From the NCBI GenBank assembly GCA_002395525.1, contig DGXE01000010.1:28518-50243 (forward strand): a DNA stretch of 21,726 bases, in the 5' to 3' direction. Below, piece by piece: positions 13,133 through 21,623 of the stretch (position 1 is its first letter; each line of letters starts with the position of its first letter). This DNA is from Ruminococcus sp. UBA4240 (GTDB lineage Bacteria; Bacillota; Clostridia; Oscillospirales; Ruminococcaceae). The notes under the pieces were generated by a model. That model searched no databases. It was given only the letters and a program-made list of their open reading frames with translations, and was not told the DNA's origin. A program made the position numbers and the translations under genes.

Positions 13133-15097
13133 ATGGCATCAATAGAAAGGATGCTGTACACCGAGATACAAGGCAGCGAGAGCGTTCTTGACGAGACACT
13201 CTACGCCATAAGCAGGAGCGGGCTGTTCCACATGGAGGATGCCACTGCACGGCTCACAGGCTCAAACAGGCGGCAGGAGAGGCTGGAAAACCCCTACACC
13301 CGCCCGCTGAAGCAGCTTTCGGAGATCTCCGCAGTGTCGGGGGTCAAGCTTGCTCAGGCTGACTGTGCGGATATACCCGACAGCAGCACAGGGGCGATAT
13401 CCGAGGAGATAGAAAGGCTCAACGCCTCTACCTCCGAGATAGCTTCGGCAATACGGTCTGTGGAGGAGGAGCTGGAAAGGCTCAGATCCGTTCTGGAGCA
13501 GATAAGCCATATTGCGGGGGGCAGTGCGGATTCCCTTGACTTTGATTTTGAACAGCTTTTTGCCTGCAAAAACATCAAGACCCGCTACGGCAGATTTACC
13601 GCCGAAAGCTATGAGAAGCTGCCCTATTATGCGGACAAGTCCTTTATCTTCACGGAGTACGGCAAGGACAACGGATACTACTACGGATTCATCTTTGCGC
13701 CCCTGAGCGAGGCGGAGGAGACGGATGAGATACTCTCCGACCTGTATTTTGAACGCATACACATCCCCGAATATGTAAGGGGGAATGTGAGCGATGCAGT
13801 CGCCCACCTGAAGGATGCCATAGCCGCCGAGGAAAAGAGCCTCAACGACGAAAGGGCTAAGATGGCTGCCTGTGTAGGGGAGCACAAGGGGGATCTTGAC
13901 AGATACTTTTCAAAGCTCAAATCCATGCACGACACCTTCGAGCTTCGGAGCAAAGTGCTCATCACAGGGGGCAGGTTCAAGGTCATAGGCTTCCTCCCTG
14001 CATCTGATGAGAAGGCCTTCCGTGAGATATTCAAGGGGGCTGCATTTGAGGAAAGCGAGCCTGTTTCCGTAAGCACCCGCAGGGTGACGGACAAGGACGA
14101 CCTGGAACCGCCTGTAAAGCTCAGGAACGGCAAATTCTCCGAGCCCTTCACTATGTTCGTGGATCTGTACGGTCTGCCCGGGCGGGGTGATGTAAACCCC
14201 ACCACATTCCTTGCCATAAGCTATACACTGCTTTTTGGCATAATGTTCGGCGATCTGGGTCAGGGCTTTGTGCTGCTGCTGGCAGGCATATTCCTGGGTC
14301 ATGTGAAGAAGATAAAGCTTGGGCGCATAATCGAGCGCCTTGGGGTATCCTCCATGATATTCGGCACCCTCTACGGCTCTGTATTCGGCTTCGAGGAGCT
14401 GCTGGATCCGGTGTATGAGTCCCTTGGGATAACATTTCTCCCCTTCAAGACCATAGCTAACATAACCACAGTGCTCTATACCGCCATCGGCATAGGCGTG
14501 GTGCTCATACTTATAGCAATGCTCATCAACATCATCAAGGGGCTTGCGGAGAAGGACTGGGGCAGAGCGCTGTTCTCAAACAGCGGCCTTGCGGGCATGG
14601 TTTTCTTCGTATCACTGCTGCTCATGCTCTTAGGCCCCTCCATAGGGATACCCGCCGGGGGCACGGCATATGTGCTGCTGCTCATAATACTGCCGCTGCT
14701 GCTCATGTTCCTGCATGAACCCCTGTCGGAGCTGTGCAGGGGCAAGGGCTTCAGGATAGAGGGCAGCGTGGGCGACTTCATCGCATCCAATTTCTTTGAG
14801 TGCTTTGAATATCTGCTGGGATATGCCACAAACACCCTGTCCTTTGTAAGAGTGGGCGGATTCGTCCTCTCCCATGCGGGCATGATGAGCGTGGTGCTTG
14901 CCCTTTCCCGCATGGCCGGGAATGCGTCCCCTGTGGTTATAGTCATAGGCAATATCTTTGTCATGGGCTTGGAGGGGCTGCTTGTGGGGATCCAGGTGCT
15001 GAGGCTCCAGTTCTACGAGCTGTTCTCCCGCTACTACACAGGCGGAGGCAAGCCCTTTGTTCCCGTGAGCATCAACTATGACGAGATGATAAGCTGA
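13133..15097 (+). CDS. atpI: V/A-type ATPase subunit I (a subunit)
   Basis: Large stator subunit that forms the ion half-channels. The 654-residue protein has a soluble N-terminal half with two coiled-coil arms (about residues 85-125 and 220-265) that dock the peripheral stalks. A membrane half begins near residue 355 (NPTTFLAISYTLLFG) and has about seven or eight segments. The FGIMFGDLGQG motif is conserved in the family. Arg573 in TLSFVRVGGFVLSHAGM matches the essential arginine that faces the c-ring glutamate. Start ATG 13133 follows GGGGGT. Length is normal. Confidence 0.95.
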   Translation: MASIERMLYTEIQGSESVLDETLYAISRSGLFHMEDATARLTGSNRRQERLENPYTRPLKQLSEISAVSGVKLAQADCADIPDSSTGAISEEIERLNASTSEIASAIRSVEEELERLRSVLEQISHIAGGSADSLDFDFEQLFACKNIKTRYGRFTAESYEKLPYYADKSFIFTEYGKDNGYYYGFIFAPLSEAEETDEILSDLYFERIHIPEYVRGNVSDAVAHLKDAIAAEEKSLNDERAKMAACVGEHKGDLDRYFSKLKSMHDTFELRSKVLITGGRFKVIGFLPASDEKAFREIFKGAAFEESEPVSVSTRRVTDKDDLEPPVKLRNGKFSEPFTMFVDLYGLPGRGDVNPTTFLAISYTLLFGIMFGDLGQGFVLLLAGIFLGHVKKIKLGRIIERLGVSSMIFGTLYGSVFGFEELLDPVYESLGITFLPFKTIANITTVLYTAIGIGVVLILIAMLINIIKGLAEKDWGRALFSNSGLAGMVFFVSLLLMLLGPSIGIPAGGTAYVLLLIILPLLLMFLHEPLSELCRGKGFRIEGSVGDFIASNFFECFEYLLGYATNTLSFVRVGGFVLSHAGMMSVVLALSRMAGNASPVVIVIGNIFVMGLEGLLVGIQVLRLQFYELFSRYYTGGGKPFVPVSINYDEMIS

Positions 15098-15147
15098 GGG
15101 CTTATCCTCGTTTCACATCCATAAAGTACAACATTGGAGGAATACTT

Positions 15148-15597
15148 ATGTATATTTTTCTTCTGCCCGCTGCTATCGTAACTATGCTGACACTCCCTGT
15201 TATCGCAAGGATACGTGCAACTGCTGACGGCACAAAGTGTCGCAACGCCCTTATACTGAACCTTATAGCATTTTTCGGCATACTTCTTCTGGCGATCATA
15301 CTGCCCATAGGCTCCTTTGTATCCGCTGAGACAACAGAGGCTGCTTCCGCTGTCATCGGGGACTCTGTGGGACTGGGCTTTCTTGCCGCAGGCCTTGCGG
15401 TAGGCGTAGGCTCCGTAGGATGTGGCATCGCAGTCGGCAATGCGGCTCCTGCTGCCATAGGCGCAGTTGCTGAGGAGCCCGGCTCCTTCGGTAAAGCCAT
15501 GATATTCGTTGCCCTTGGTGAGGGCGTTGCCCTTTACGGCTTCCTCATCGCCTTCCTTATCATACAGGCGGTAAACCAGATAGCAGGCATAGCATGA
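15148..15597 (+). CDS. atpK: V/A-type ATPase subunit K (c-ring proteolipid) with N-terminal extension
   Basis: Rotor-ring subunit that carries the ion. The 149-residue protein has four hydrophobic segments. The last two (about 72-100 and 113-145) are a complete c-type hairpin with the ion-binding Glu125 in ALGEGVALYG. The first two (about 1-20 and 33-58) carry no such carboxylate and are not a repeat of the hairpin, so this is one ion site per subunit with an extra N-terminal pair of helices. In the first hairpin helix the position that holds Gln in many Na+-binding rings appears to be Cys (GSVGCGIAVG), which leans toward H+, but the ion cannot be fixed from this alone. GGAGG stands before ATG 15148. 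The stop overlaps atpF by four bases. Confidence 0.92.
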   Translation: MYIFLLPAAIVTMLTLPVIARIRATADGTKCRNALILNLIAFFGILLLAIILPIGSFVSAETTEAASAVIGDSVGLGFLAAGLAVGVGSVGCGIAVGNAAPAAIGAVAEEPGSFGKAMIFVALGEGVALYGFLIAFLIIQAVNQIAGIA

Positions 15598-15902
15598 GAT
15601 TCTTCCTCATCTCCGACAATATCGACACGGCCATGGGTATGCGCCTTGCGGGCATAGAGGGGGTAGTGGTGCACGAGCGGGAGGAGATTCTCGACACTCT
15701 GCACGCCGCTATGGAGGATAAGACCGTGGGGATAATCCTCATGACGGAAAAGACCATGGACTTGGTGGAGGACGAGGTGAACGAGTTGCGCCTTACCCAC
15801 CCGGAGCCTATCATCTCCGAGATACCCGACAGGCACGGCACCACAGATGTCACCGCATCTATCTCAAGGTATGTAAAGGATGCCATAGGGATAGAGCTGT
15901 GA
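15594..15902 (+). CDS. atpF: V/A-type ATPase subunit F
   Basis: Central-rotor subunit that binds D inside the A3B3 head and helps regulate rotation. The 102-residue protein has the Rossmann-like N-terminal part (FFLISDNIDTAMGMRLAGIEGV), the GIILMTEKTMD segment and the conserved IISEIPDRHG loop. It starts at ATG 15594 in an ATGA overlap with the atpK stop, so translation is coupled. Its stop lies 35 bases before atpE. Confidence 0.93.
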   Translation: MRFFLISDNIDTAMGMRLAGIEGVVVHEREEILDTLHAAMEDKTVGIILMTEKTMDLVEDEVNELRLTHPEPIISEIPDRHGTTDVTASISRYVKDAIGIEL

Positions 15903-15937
15903 GCCTGCCGGAAGAATATGTTCATCAGGGGTTTATT

Positions 15938-16534
15938 ATGGATAATGCACAGGAAAAGCTGGATCGCTTCATAGCTGCCGTGGCACAGGATGCACAGAAT
16001 AAGGCGGATGAGATAGTTGCCGCCGCCCGCAGCGAAAGCGATGAGATACTTTCCCTTGCCGAGGAGTCCGCAAGGGATGAATTTGAAAGGGATCTTGCCG
16101 ACAATAAGAAGGCGGATATGGGCAGATGCGCCCGTGAGATCTCAAGGGCACAGCTTGAAGCAAAGAAGCGTGTGCTCACACGGCGCCGTGAGCTGTCACA
16201 GGCGGTGTTTGACAAGGTAAGGCAGCTTATTGATGCCTACACTGCCTCGCCGGAGTATGAGAAAAAGCTTGCGGACAGCCTTGGGGCTGAAAAGGATACT
16301 GCAGGCTGCGTGCTTATGCTCTCCCCCCGTGATATGTATCTTGCGGATGCGCTGAAAGCCGCTGCGCCGGGCATATCAGAGGTGCGCAGTGACAGCGGCA
16401 CTGTCCTTGGGGGATACAGCCTCCTTGATGAGAGCACAGGCATAATACGTGACAACACCTTTGATTCCCGTCTGCTTGAAGAAGAGCAGCGCTTTGCTTC
16501 GGGCACTGCGCTGTATACCGACACGGATGTTTAA
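15938..16534 (+). CDS. atpE: V/A-type ATPase subunit E
   Basis: Peripheral stalk subunit that pairs with H/G and binds the top of the A/B head. The 198-residue protein has a long N-terminal helix (residues about 5-105, rich in A, E, K and R) and a compact C-terminal domain with the typical LGGYSLLDESTGIIRDNTFDSRL pattern (the order is strand, acidic turn, N-T-F-D). A GTG at 15899 in frame overlaps atpF, but ATG 15938 is chosen because CAGGGG precedes it and the product then has normal length. The stop lies 25 bases before atpA. Confidence 0.92.
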   Translation: MDNAQEKLDRFIAAVAQDAQNKADEIVAAARSESDEILSLAEESARDEFERDLADNKKADMGRCAREISRAQLEAKKRVLTRRRELSQAVFDKVRQLIDAYTASPEYEKKLADSLGAEKDTAGCVLMLSPRDMYLADALKAAAPGISEVRSDSGTVLGGYSLLDESTGIIRDNTFDSRLLEEEQRFASGTALYTDTDV

Positions 16535-16559
16535 AGAAAGCTCCCAAGGAGGAATAACA

Positions 16560-18308
16560 TTGAACACGGTCTACTCCATAAACGGCCCCGTTGTAAAGGT
16601 GCGGGACACCAAGGACTTCTCCATGCTGGAAATGGTCTATGTGGGCAATAAGGGGCTTGTAGGCGAGGTCATAGGCGTTTCGGACAGCGAGACCACCATA
16701 CAGGTATATGAGCCTACCGGGGGGATGTACCCCGGAGAGCCTGTAAAGGGCACAGGTGCGCCTGTATCCGTTACCTTAGGCCCCGGCATAATATCCAACA
16801 TATTTGACGGCATAGAGCGCCCCCTGAAAAGCATTGCCGAGCAGATGGGGGCTTTCATATATGAGGGTGCATCCATGGAGCAGCTTGATACAAAGCGCAG
16901 ATGGGATGTGACCGTCAGGGTAAAGGCAGGGGACAGAGTGCAGGGGGGCATGATATACGCTTCCTGCCCGGAGACCGGTGTCATCGAGCACAGGTGCCTC
17001 ATTCCTCCCTCTCTTTCAGGCACTGTGAAGAGGACTGCCCCCAACGGCAAATACACCATAAATGACGTGGTGTGTGTAATAGACGGGGATGACGGCAAAG
17101 AGCACGAGTTGACCCTCTGCCAGAAGTGGCCCATAAAGACCCCCCGTCCCTTTGCCGAAAGGCTCCCCAACAGCCGCCCCCTTATCACGGGACAGCGTAT
17201 AATCGACACCATACTCCCCATTGCAAAGGGAGGAACTGCCGCCATCCCCGGGGGATTCGGCACAGGAAAGACCATGACACAGCACCAGCTTGCAAAGTGG
17301 TGTGATGCGGATATAATCATATACATAGGCTGCGGAGAGCGTGGGAACGAGATGACACAGGTGCTGGAAGAATTCTCCGGCCTTATCGACCCCCGCACCG
17401 ACAGACCCCTTACCGACCGCACGGTGCTTATTGCAAACACCTCAAATATGCCTGTTGCGGCAAGAGAGGCATCCATATACACGGGTGTCACCCTTGCGGA
17501 GTATTACCGTGACATGGGGTACCATATAGCCATAATGGCTGACTCCACATCCCGCTGGGCAGAGGCTCTCCGTGAGATAAGCGGCCGCCTGGAGGAGATG
17601 CCCGCAGAGGAGGGCTTCCCTGCCTATCTGCCCTCACGGCTTGCGGCATTCTATGAGCGTGCAGGCTATGTAAAGACCCTTTCCGACACGGAGGGGAGCG
17701 TTACCATAATAGGGGCTGTGTCCCCCCAGGGCTCCGACTTTTCCGAGCCTGTCACACAGAACACAAAGCGTTTTGTCCGCTGCTTCTGGGCGCTGGACAA
17801 GTCCCTTGCCTATGCAAGGCACTATCCCGCCATCAACTGGAATGACAGCTACAGCGAATACTCCGACGACCTGGCAGAGTATTACCGTGCCAATGTGGGG
17901 AAGGATTTCCTTGTGTACAGGCAGAGGATAGGGTCACTGCTTGCGGCGGAGAACAAGCTGATGGAGATAGTAAAGCTCATCGGCGCCGATGTTCTCCCGG
18001 ATGACCAGAAGCTGACTTTGGAGACTGCCCGTGTGATACGAGTGGGATTTTTGCAGCAGAATGCCTACCACAAGGATGACACCTATGTGCCCCTTGAAAA
18101 GCAGATGGCGATGATGAGAGCCATCCTTCACCTGTATGACCAGAGCCTTGAAGCCATACAGAATGGTGCGCTGTTCTCGTCCCTGGAGGCAAGCGGCATA
18201 TTCGACACCCTTGTAAAGATGAAGTATGAGATACCAAACGGCGATATGCACGCCTTCGATGTGCTTGACACAAGGATAGAGCAGGCTGTGAGAGCGGCTG
18301 TACAGTGA
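16560..18308 (+). CDS. atpA: V/A-type ATPase catalytic subunit A, TTG start
   Basis: Catalytic ATP-hydrolysing or ATP-forming subunit, 582 residues. The P-loop reads GGFGTGKT (231-238, Lys237), a variant of the usual GPFGSGKT. GCGERGNEM (catalytic glutamate) and the bulge region specific to A subunits are present, as are ADSTSRWAEALREISGRLEEMPAEEG and the C-terminal helical domain. The frame is open to 16449, inside atpE, but the only good ribosome binding site, AAGGAGG at 16546-16552, points to TTG 16560, seven bases on; the product then begins NTVYSINGPVVKVRD as in the family. A TTG start on the main catalytic gene is uncommon and is repeated in atpB. Confidence 0.97.
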   Translation: MNTVYSINGPVVKVRDTKDFSMLEMVYVGNKGLVGEVIGVSDSETTIQVYEPTGGMYPGEPVKGTGAPVSVTLGPGIISNIFDGIERPLKSIAEQMGAFIYEGASMEQLDTKRRWDVTVRVKAGDRVQGGMIYASCPETGVIEHRCLIPPSLSGTVKRTAPNGKYTINDVVCVIDGDDGKEHELTLCQKWPIKTPRPFAERLPNSRPLITGQRIIDTILPIAKGGTAAIPGGFGTGKTMTQHQLAKWCDADIIIYIGCGERGNEMTQVLEEFSGLIDPRTDRPLTDRTVLIANTSNMPVAAREASIYTGVTLAEYYRDMGYHIAIMADSTSRWAEALREISGRLEEMPAEEGFPAYLPSRLAAFYERAGYVKTLSDTEGSVTIIGAVSPQGSDFSEPVTQNTKRFVRCFWALDKSLAYARHYPAINWNDSYSEYSDDLAEYYRANVGKDFLVYRQRIGSLLAAENKLMEIVKLIGADVLPDDQKLTLETARVIRVGFLQQNAYHKDDTYVPLEKQMAMMRAILHLYDQSLEAIQNGALFSSLEASGIFDTLVKMKYEIPNGDMHAFDVLDTRIEQAVRAAVQ

Positions 18309-18326
18309 GGGTTGAGGTGAAAAGGA

Positions 18327-19733
18327 TTGGCAATCAAGTATAAAGGTCTGAGTGAGATAAACGGCTCCCTCATCGTCCTTGACAATGTGGAGGGGGCAGC
18401 ATATGATGAGGTGGCATCCATACGCCTTTCTGACGGCACCACCCGCACAGGGCGCATCGTTGAGATAGAGGGCAGGCGTGCGGTATTGCAGGTGTTTGAG
18501 GGCACAAACGGCCTTTCTCTGGACAATACCGTTACAGGCTTTACAGGGAAGCCTCTGGAAATGCCCCTGTCCGAGGAGCTTTTAGGGCGTGTTTTCAGCG
18601 GTGCAGGCAAGCCTATCGACGGCCTCGGGGACATATATGCGGAAAAGTTTGCGGATGTGAACGGCGCCCCCATAAACCCTGTGTCCCGCTCCTATCCGAG
18701 AAACTATATAAATACGGGCATATCCTCCATAGATGCCCTTATGACACTGATCAGAGGGCAGAAGCTGCCCATATTCTCAGGCTCCGGCCTTTCTCACAAC
18801 AAGCTGGCGGTGCAGATAGTCCGTCAGGCAAAGCTGGCAGGGGACAGCAGCGGCGGCTTTGCAGTGGTGTTTGCCGCAATGGGCGTTAAAAACGACGTGG
18901 CAGACTATTTCCGCCGCTCCTTTGAGGAGTCCGGGGTGCTGCAAAGGGTGGTAATGTTCCTCAACCTCTCGGATGATCCCATAATAGAGAGGATACTCAC
19001 CCCCAAGTGCGCCCTTACCGCTGCGGAGTATCTGGCATTTGAGAAGAATATGCATATCCTTGTGGTAATGACGGATATGACCTCCTACGGGGAGGCACTG
19101 AGAGAGTTTTCCTCCTCAAAGGGAGAGATACCCGCAAGAAAGGGCTACCCCGGCTACCTCTACTCCGACCTTGCATCCCTTTACGAGAGAGCAGGGGTTA
19201 TAGACAGTGCTGAGGGCTCCGTGACACAGATACCCATACTCACCATGCCCAATGACGACATAACCCATCCTATACCTGACCTTACGGGCTACATCACCGA
19301 GGGGCAGATAGTCCTTGACCGCTCTCTGGAGCAGAAGGGGGTATATCCTCCCGTGTCCGTGCTGCCAAGTCTTTCAAGACTTATGAAGGACGGCATAGGA
19401 CAGGGCTACACAAGGGAGGATCATTCGGACTGTGCGAACCAGCTCTTTGCCGCCTATGCAAGGGTGCAGGATGCCCGCTCCCTTGCCTCTGTCATCGGTG
19501 AGGACGAGCTGTCCGCCACAGACAAGGCATATCTGGAATTCGGCAGGCTCTTTGAGGAGCACTTCCTCAATCAGGGCTTTGATGAGGACAGGAGCATAGA
19601 TGAGACCCTCGACCTGGGCTGGACGTTGCTGTCGGCTCTGCCCCGCACAGCCCTTGACCGTGTGTCCGACGAGGTGCTGGATGAGAAGTACCACCCGGAA
19701 AAGCTCAGGGAGATGCTTGCTGCCCGGAAATAG
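18327..19733 (+). CDS. atpB: V/A-type ATPase subunit B, TTG start
   Basis: Non-catalytic partner that alternates with A in the hexameric head. The 468-residue protein has the beta-barrel N-terminal domain (residues about 1-75), the nucleotide-fold region in which the P-loop is replaced by SGSGLSHNKLA (about 150-160, the mark of B subunits), and the conserved TDMTSYGEALREFSSSKGEIPARKGYPGY run split over the central fold (T-D-M-T then G-Y-P-G-Y). TTG 18327 follows GAGGTGA by six bases and gives a normal N-terminus (AIKYKGLSEINGS); no ATG lies nearby. The gene begins 18 bases after the atpA stop. Confidence 0.96.
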   Translation: MAIKYKGLSEINGSLIVLDNVEGAAYDEVASIRLSDGTTRTGRIVEIEGRRAVLQVFEGTNGLSLDNTVTGFTGKPLEMPLSEELLGRVFSGAGKPIDGLGDIYAEKFADVNGAPINPVSRSYPRNYINTGISSIDALMTLIRGQKLPIFSGSGLSHNKLAVQIVRQAKLAGDSSGGFAVVFAAMGVKNDVADYFRRSFEESGVLQRVVMFLNLSDDPIIERILTPKCALTAAEYLAFEKNMHILVVMTDMTSYGEALREFSSSKGEIPARKGYPGYLYSDLASLYERAGVIDSAEGSVTQIPILTMPNDDITHPIPDLTGYITEGQIVLDRSLEQKGVYPPVSVLPSLSRLMKDGIGQGYTREDHSDCANQLFAAYARVQDARSLASVIGEDELSATDKAYLEFGRLFEEHFLNQGFDEDRSIDETLDLGWTLLSALPRTALDRVSDEVLDEKYHPEKLREMLAARK

Positions 19734-19762
19734 GCTGATGATTTTGTATTGGCGGTGATGGT

Positions 19763-20389
19763 ATGGCCGAACAGGTATTCCCCACCAAGGGGAACCTTCT
19801 GAACGTAAAGCGTTCCCTTGCTCTTGCACGCACGGGCTACGAGCTGCTTGACCGCAAGCGCAACGTGCTGATACGGGAGCTTATGACCACGGTGGACGTG
19901 GCAAAGGAGCTGAGAGGCTCTATCACAGCACTCTACAAGGAGGCATATGCCGCTCTGCAGAGAGCCAATATAACTATGGGCATGATAACCCCTGTTGCGG
20001 AGTTTATGCCCACAGAGCAGTCCCTGCAGGTGACATACCGCAGTGTCATGGGCTGTGAACTGCCGACGGTGACCCTTGATCCCGCTGCCCCCCACATCCC
20101 CTACGGCTTTGCAGGCACAAACGAGAACCTTGACATAGCCTACCTTGCCTTTATCAAGGTAAAGCAGCAGACGGCAAGGCTGGCGGAGGTGGACAATTCC
20201 GTTTTCCGCCTTGCAAATGCCATAAAGAAGACACAGACCCGTGCCAACGCCCTTAAAAACATAGTCATCCCCCGCTATGAGGAGACTATGCGCTTCATCA
20301 CCAATTCCCTTGAGGAAAAGGAGCGGGAGGAGTTCTCCAGACAGAAGGTCATCAAGCGGCAGAAGGAGAAGTACAGAAGGGCAAAATAG
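19763..20389 (+). CDS. atpD: V/A-type ATPase subunit D
   Basis: Central rotor shaft, the counterpart of F-type gamma. The 208-residue protein is mainly two long antiparallel helices: the N-terminal FPTKGNLLNVKRSLALARTGYELLDRKRNVL (P-T-K, L-D-R-K-R are family marks) and the C-terminal ANALKNIVIPRYEETMRFI. It ends in a very basic tail (RQKVIKRQKEKYRRAK). ATG 19763 has only a modest GGCGGTGATGG site before it. It is the last gene of the operon; only a weak hairpin (AGCC...GGCT, near 20421-20436, followed by GTTTT) is visible as a terminator. Confidence 0.95.
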   Translation: MAEQVFPTKGNLLNVKRSLALARTGYELLDRKRNVLIRELMTTVDVAKELRGSITALYKEAYAALQRANITMGMITPVAEFMPTEQSLQVTYRSVMGCELPTVTLDPAAPHIPYGFAGTNENLDIAYLAFIKVKQQTARLAEVDNSVFRLANAIKKTQTRANALKNIVIPRYEETMRFITNSLEEKEREEFSRQKVIKRQKEKYRRAK

Positions 20390-20469
20390 CCGCTGTGTGC
20401 AGATGACCCTTGCAGAGAGCCGCAGCTTTGGCTGTTTTGCACGAAAATGTAAAAAGTATTTTAACACTA

Positions 20470-20498
20470 TTGCAAATTGAAAATTTTTGTGTTATTAT
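20470..20498 (+). promoter_or_regulatory. Probable promoter of efp
   Basis: TTGCAA (20470-20475) and TATTAT (20493-20498) are 17 bp apart in an A+T-rich stretch. An overlapping alternative, TTGAAA (20477-20482) with TAATAT 18 bp on, is also good. Either would give a leader of about 70 bases for efp. Confidence 0.65.
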
Positions 20499-20523
20499 AG
20501 TAATATGTAGTTATGCAGAGGTC

Positions 20524-20545
20524 TAAAGCAGCATACAGTGCTTTA
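20524..20545 (+). other. Leader hairpin before efp
   Basis: TAAAGCA (20524-20530) pairs with TGCTTTA (20539-20545) around an 8-base loop, and a competing pairing AGCATA with TATGCT overlaps it. The hairpin sits 31 bases before the start codon; no known riboswitch class is recognised. Confidence 0.35.
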
Positions 20546-20575
20546 TGCTTTTAGCTATCAGTACGGAGGTAAACT

Positions 20576-21133
20576 ATGATCACAGCCGGCGATTTCAGAA
20601 ACGGTGTTACATTTGAAGAGGACGGCAACGTTCTCCAGGTGGTTGAATTCCAGCACGTAAAGCCCGGAAAGGGTGCGGCATTCGTAAGGACCAAGGTCAA
20701 GAATGTCATCACAGGCTCAGTAGTTGAAAAGAGCTACAACCCCACAGCAAAGTTCCCCTCAGCATTCGTTGAGAGGAAGGATATGCAGTATTCCTACAGC
20801 GACGGGGATCTCTACTACTTCATGGATCCCGAGACCTACGAGCAGCAGCCCGTAAGCGCAGCAGAGCTTTCCGACAGCTTCAAGTTCGTAAAGGAAGAGA
20901 TGATCTGCAAGATCTGCTCCTACAAGGGCAAGGTGTTTGCAGTGGAGCCCCCCAACTTTGTTGAGCTCCAGGTAACTCAGACAGACCCCGGCTTCAAGGG
21001 CGACACAGCCACCAATGCCACCAAGCCTGCCACACTGGAGACAGGTGCGGAGATTAAGGTTCCCCTGTTCATCAATGAGGGCGATATGATCCGCATTGAT
21101 ACCAGAACAGGCGAATACATGGAGAGAGCATAA
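20576..21133 (+). CDS. efp: Translation elongation factor P
   Basis: EF-P enters the ribosomal E site and relieves stalling at polyproline. The 185-residue protein has the three beta-barrel domains of normal length. Domain I carries the tip loop KPGKGAAF with Lys32 at the position that is modified in many bacteria. The loop keeps Pro30 and the common Lys type, so the modification is unlikely to be the EarP rhamnosylation, which uses Arg. The family end, GDMIRIDTRTGEYMERA, is intact. GGAGG precedes ATG 20576. No modification enzyme gene lies in the window. Confidence 0.97.
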   Translation: MITAGDFRNGVTFEEDGNVLQVVEFQHVKPGKGAAFVRTKVKNVITGSVVEKSYNPTAKFPSAFVERKDMQYSYSDGDLYYFMDPETYEQQPVSAAELSDSFKFVKEEMICKICSYKGKVFAVEPPNFVELQVTQTDPGFKGDTATNATKPATLETGAEIKVPLFINEGDMIRIDTRTGEYMERA

Positions 21134-21162
21134 GCCCATACAGCATTTTGCAGGGAGAAGCT

Positions 21163-21537
21163 ATGGAATTCGGTTCATATTCTGAAAAGGCGGCATATCT
21201 CTTGGGCCTTGTAAAGGGCATGGATGACCAGAACGAGGTAACAGAGCTTATTGCGGATCTTCTGGTGGATCTTGCCCGTCAGGCTGACGAGACAAATGAG
21301 CGTCTTGACACTGCGGAAGAGGATATAGACACTCTTTATGATGTTATCTTCGAGTCCGATGAGGAGGAGACTTCTGACGAGGACTCAGAGGATGAGGACG
21401 AGGATGCCTACTGCACCGAGTGCCCCACCTGCGGCAAGGAGATAATCTTCAGCGAGGAGGAAATGGACAAGGGTTCTATTGTCTGTCCCTACTGTGCGGC
21501 GGTCATAGAGCTCATTTCCGAGGACGAGGAAGAGTAG
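21163..21537 (+). CDS. CD1247-type N-terminal domain protein with zinc ribbon
   Basis: A 124-residue acidic protein seen next to efp in many Clostridia; the function is unknown. Residues about 1-60 form the CD1247-type helical domain (YSEKAAYLLGLVKGMD...ADLLVDLARQADETNERLDTAEEDID, with the last helix likely a coiled coil). A run of Glu and Asp (64-82) links to a zinc ribbon with Cys84, Cys87, Cys90 and the pair Cys108/Cys111 (CPYC). The extreme acidity suggests a protein or RNA-polymerase-type partner rather than DNA binding, but this is inference. ATG 21163 has CAGGGAGAAG before it; it lies 29 bases after efp and is probably cotranscribed. Confidence 0.88.
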   Translation: MEFGSYSEKAAYLLGLVKGMDDQNEVTELIADLLVDLARQADETNERLDTAEEDIDTLYDVIFESDEEETSDEDSEDEDEDAYCTECPTCGKEIIFSEEEMDKGSIVCPYCAAVIELISEDEEE

Positions 21538-21551
21538 GGCACACCTGCACA

Positions 21552-21588
21552 GGGGTGTCTGACCGAGGGGTGTCTGACCGAGGGGTGC
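21552..21588 (+). repeat. 15-bp tandem repeat GGGGTGTCTGACCGA
   Basis: Two perfect units (21552-21566 and 21567-21581) and a partial third (GGGGTGC). The first GGTGT can pair with ACACC at 21541-21545, and either unit could do so, giving alternative hairpins after the stop of the CD1247-type gene. There is no T run to make a clear terminator. Confidence 0.8.
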
Positions 21589-21623
21589 ATTCCGAAAGAA
21601 ACCGTCAAAAGTAAATAAGCGAT

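Noticed and set aside
16449..16559. Longer N-terminus for atpA inside atpE
   Set aside because: The extra 37 codons are an out-of-frame reading of atpE. The family N-terminus and the AAGGAGG site both mark TTG 16560.
19571..20467. 298-codon minus-strand frame opposite atpB and atpD
   Set aside because: It is antisense to two secure ATPase genes, with no ribosome binding site and no recognisable domain.
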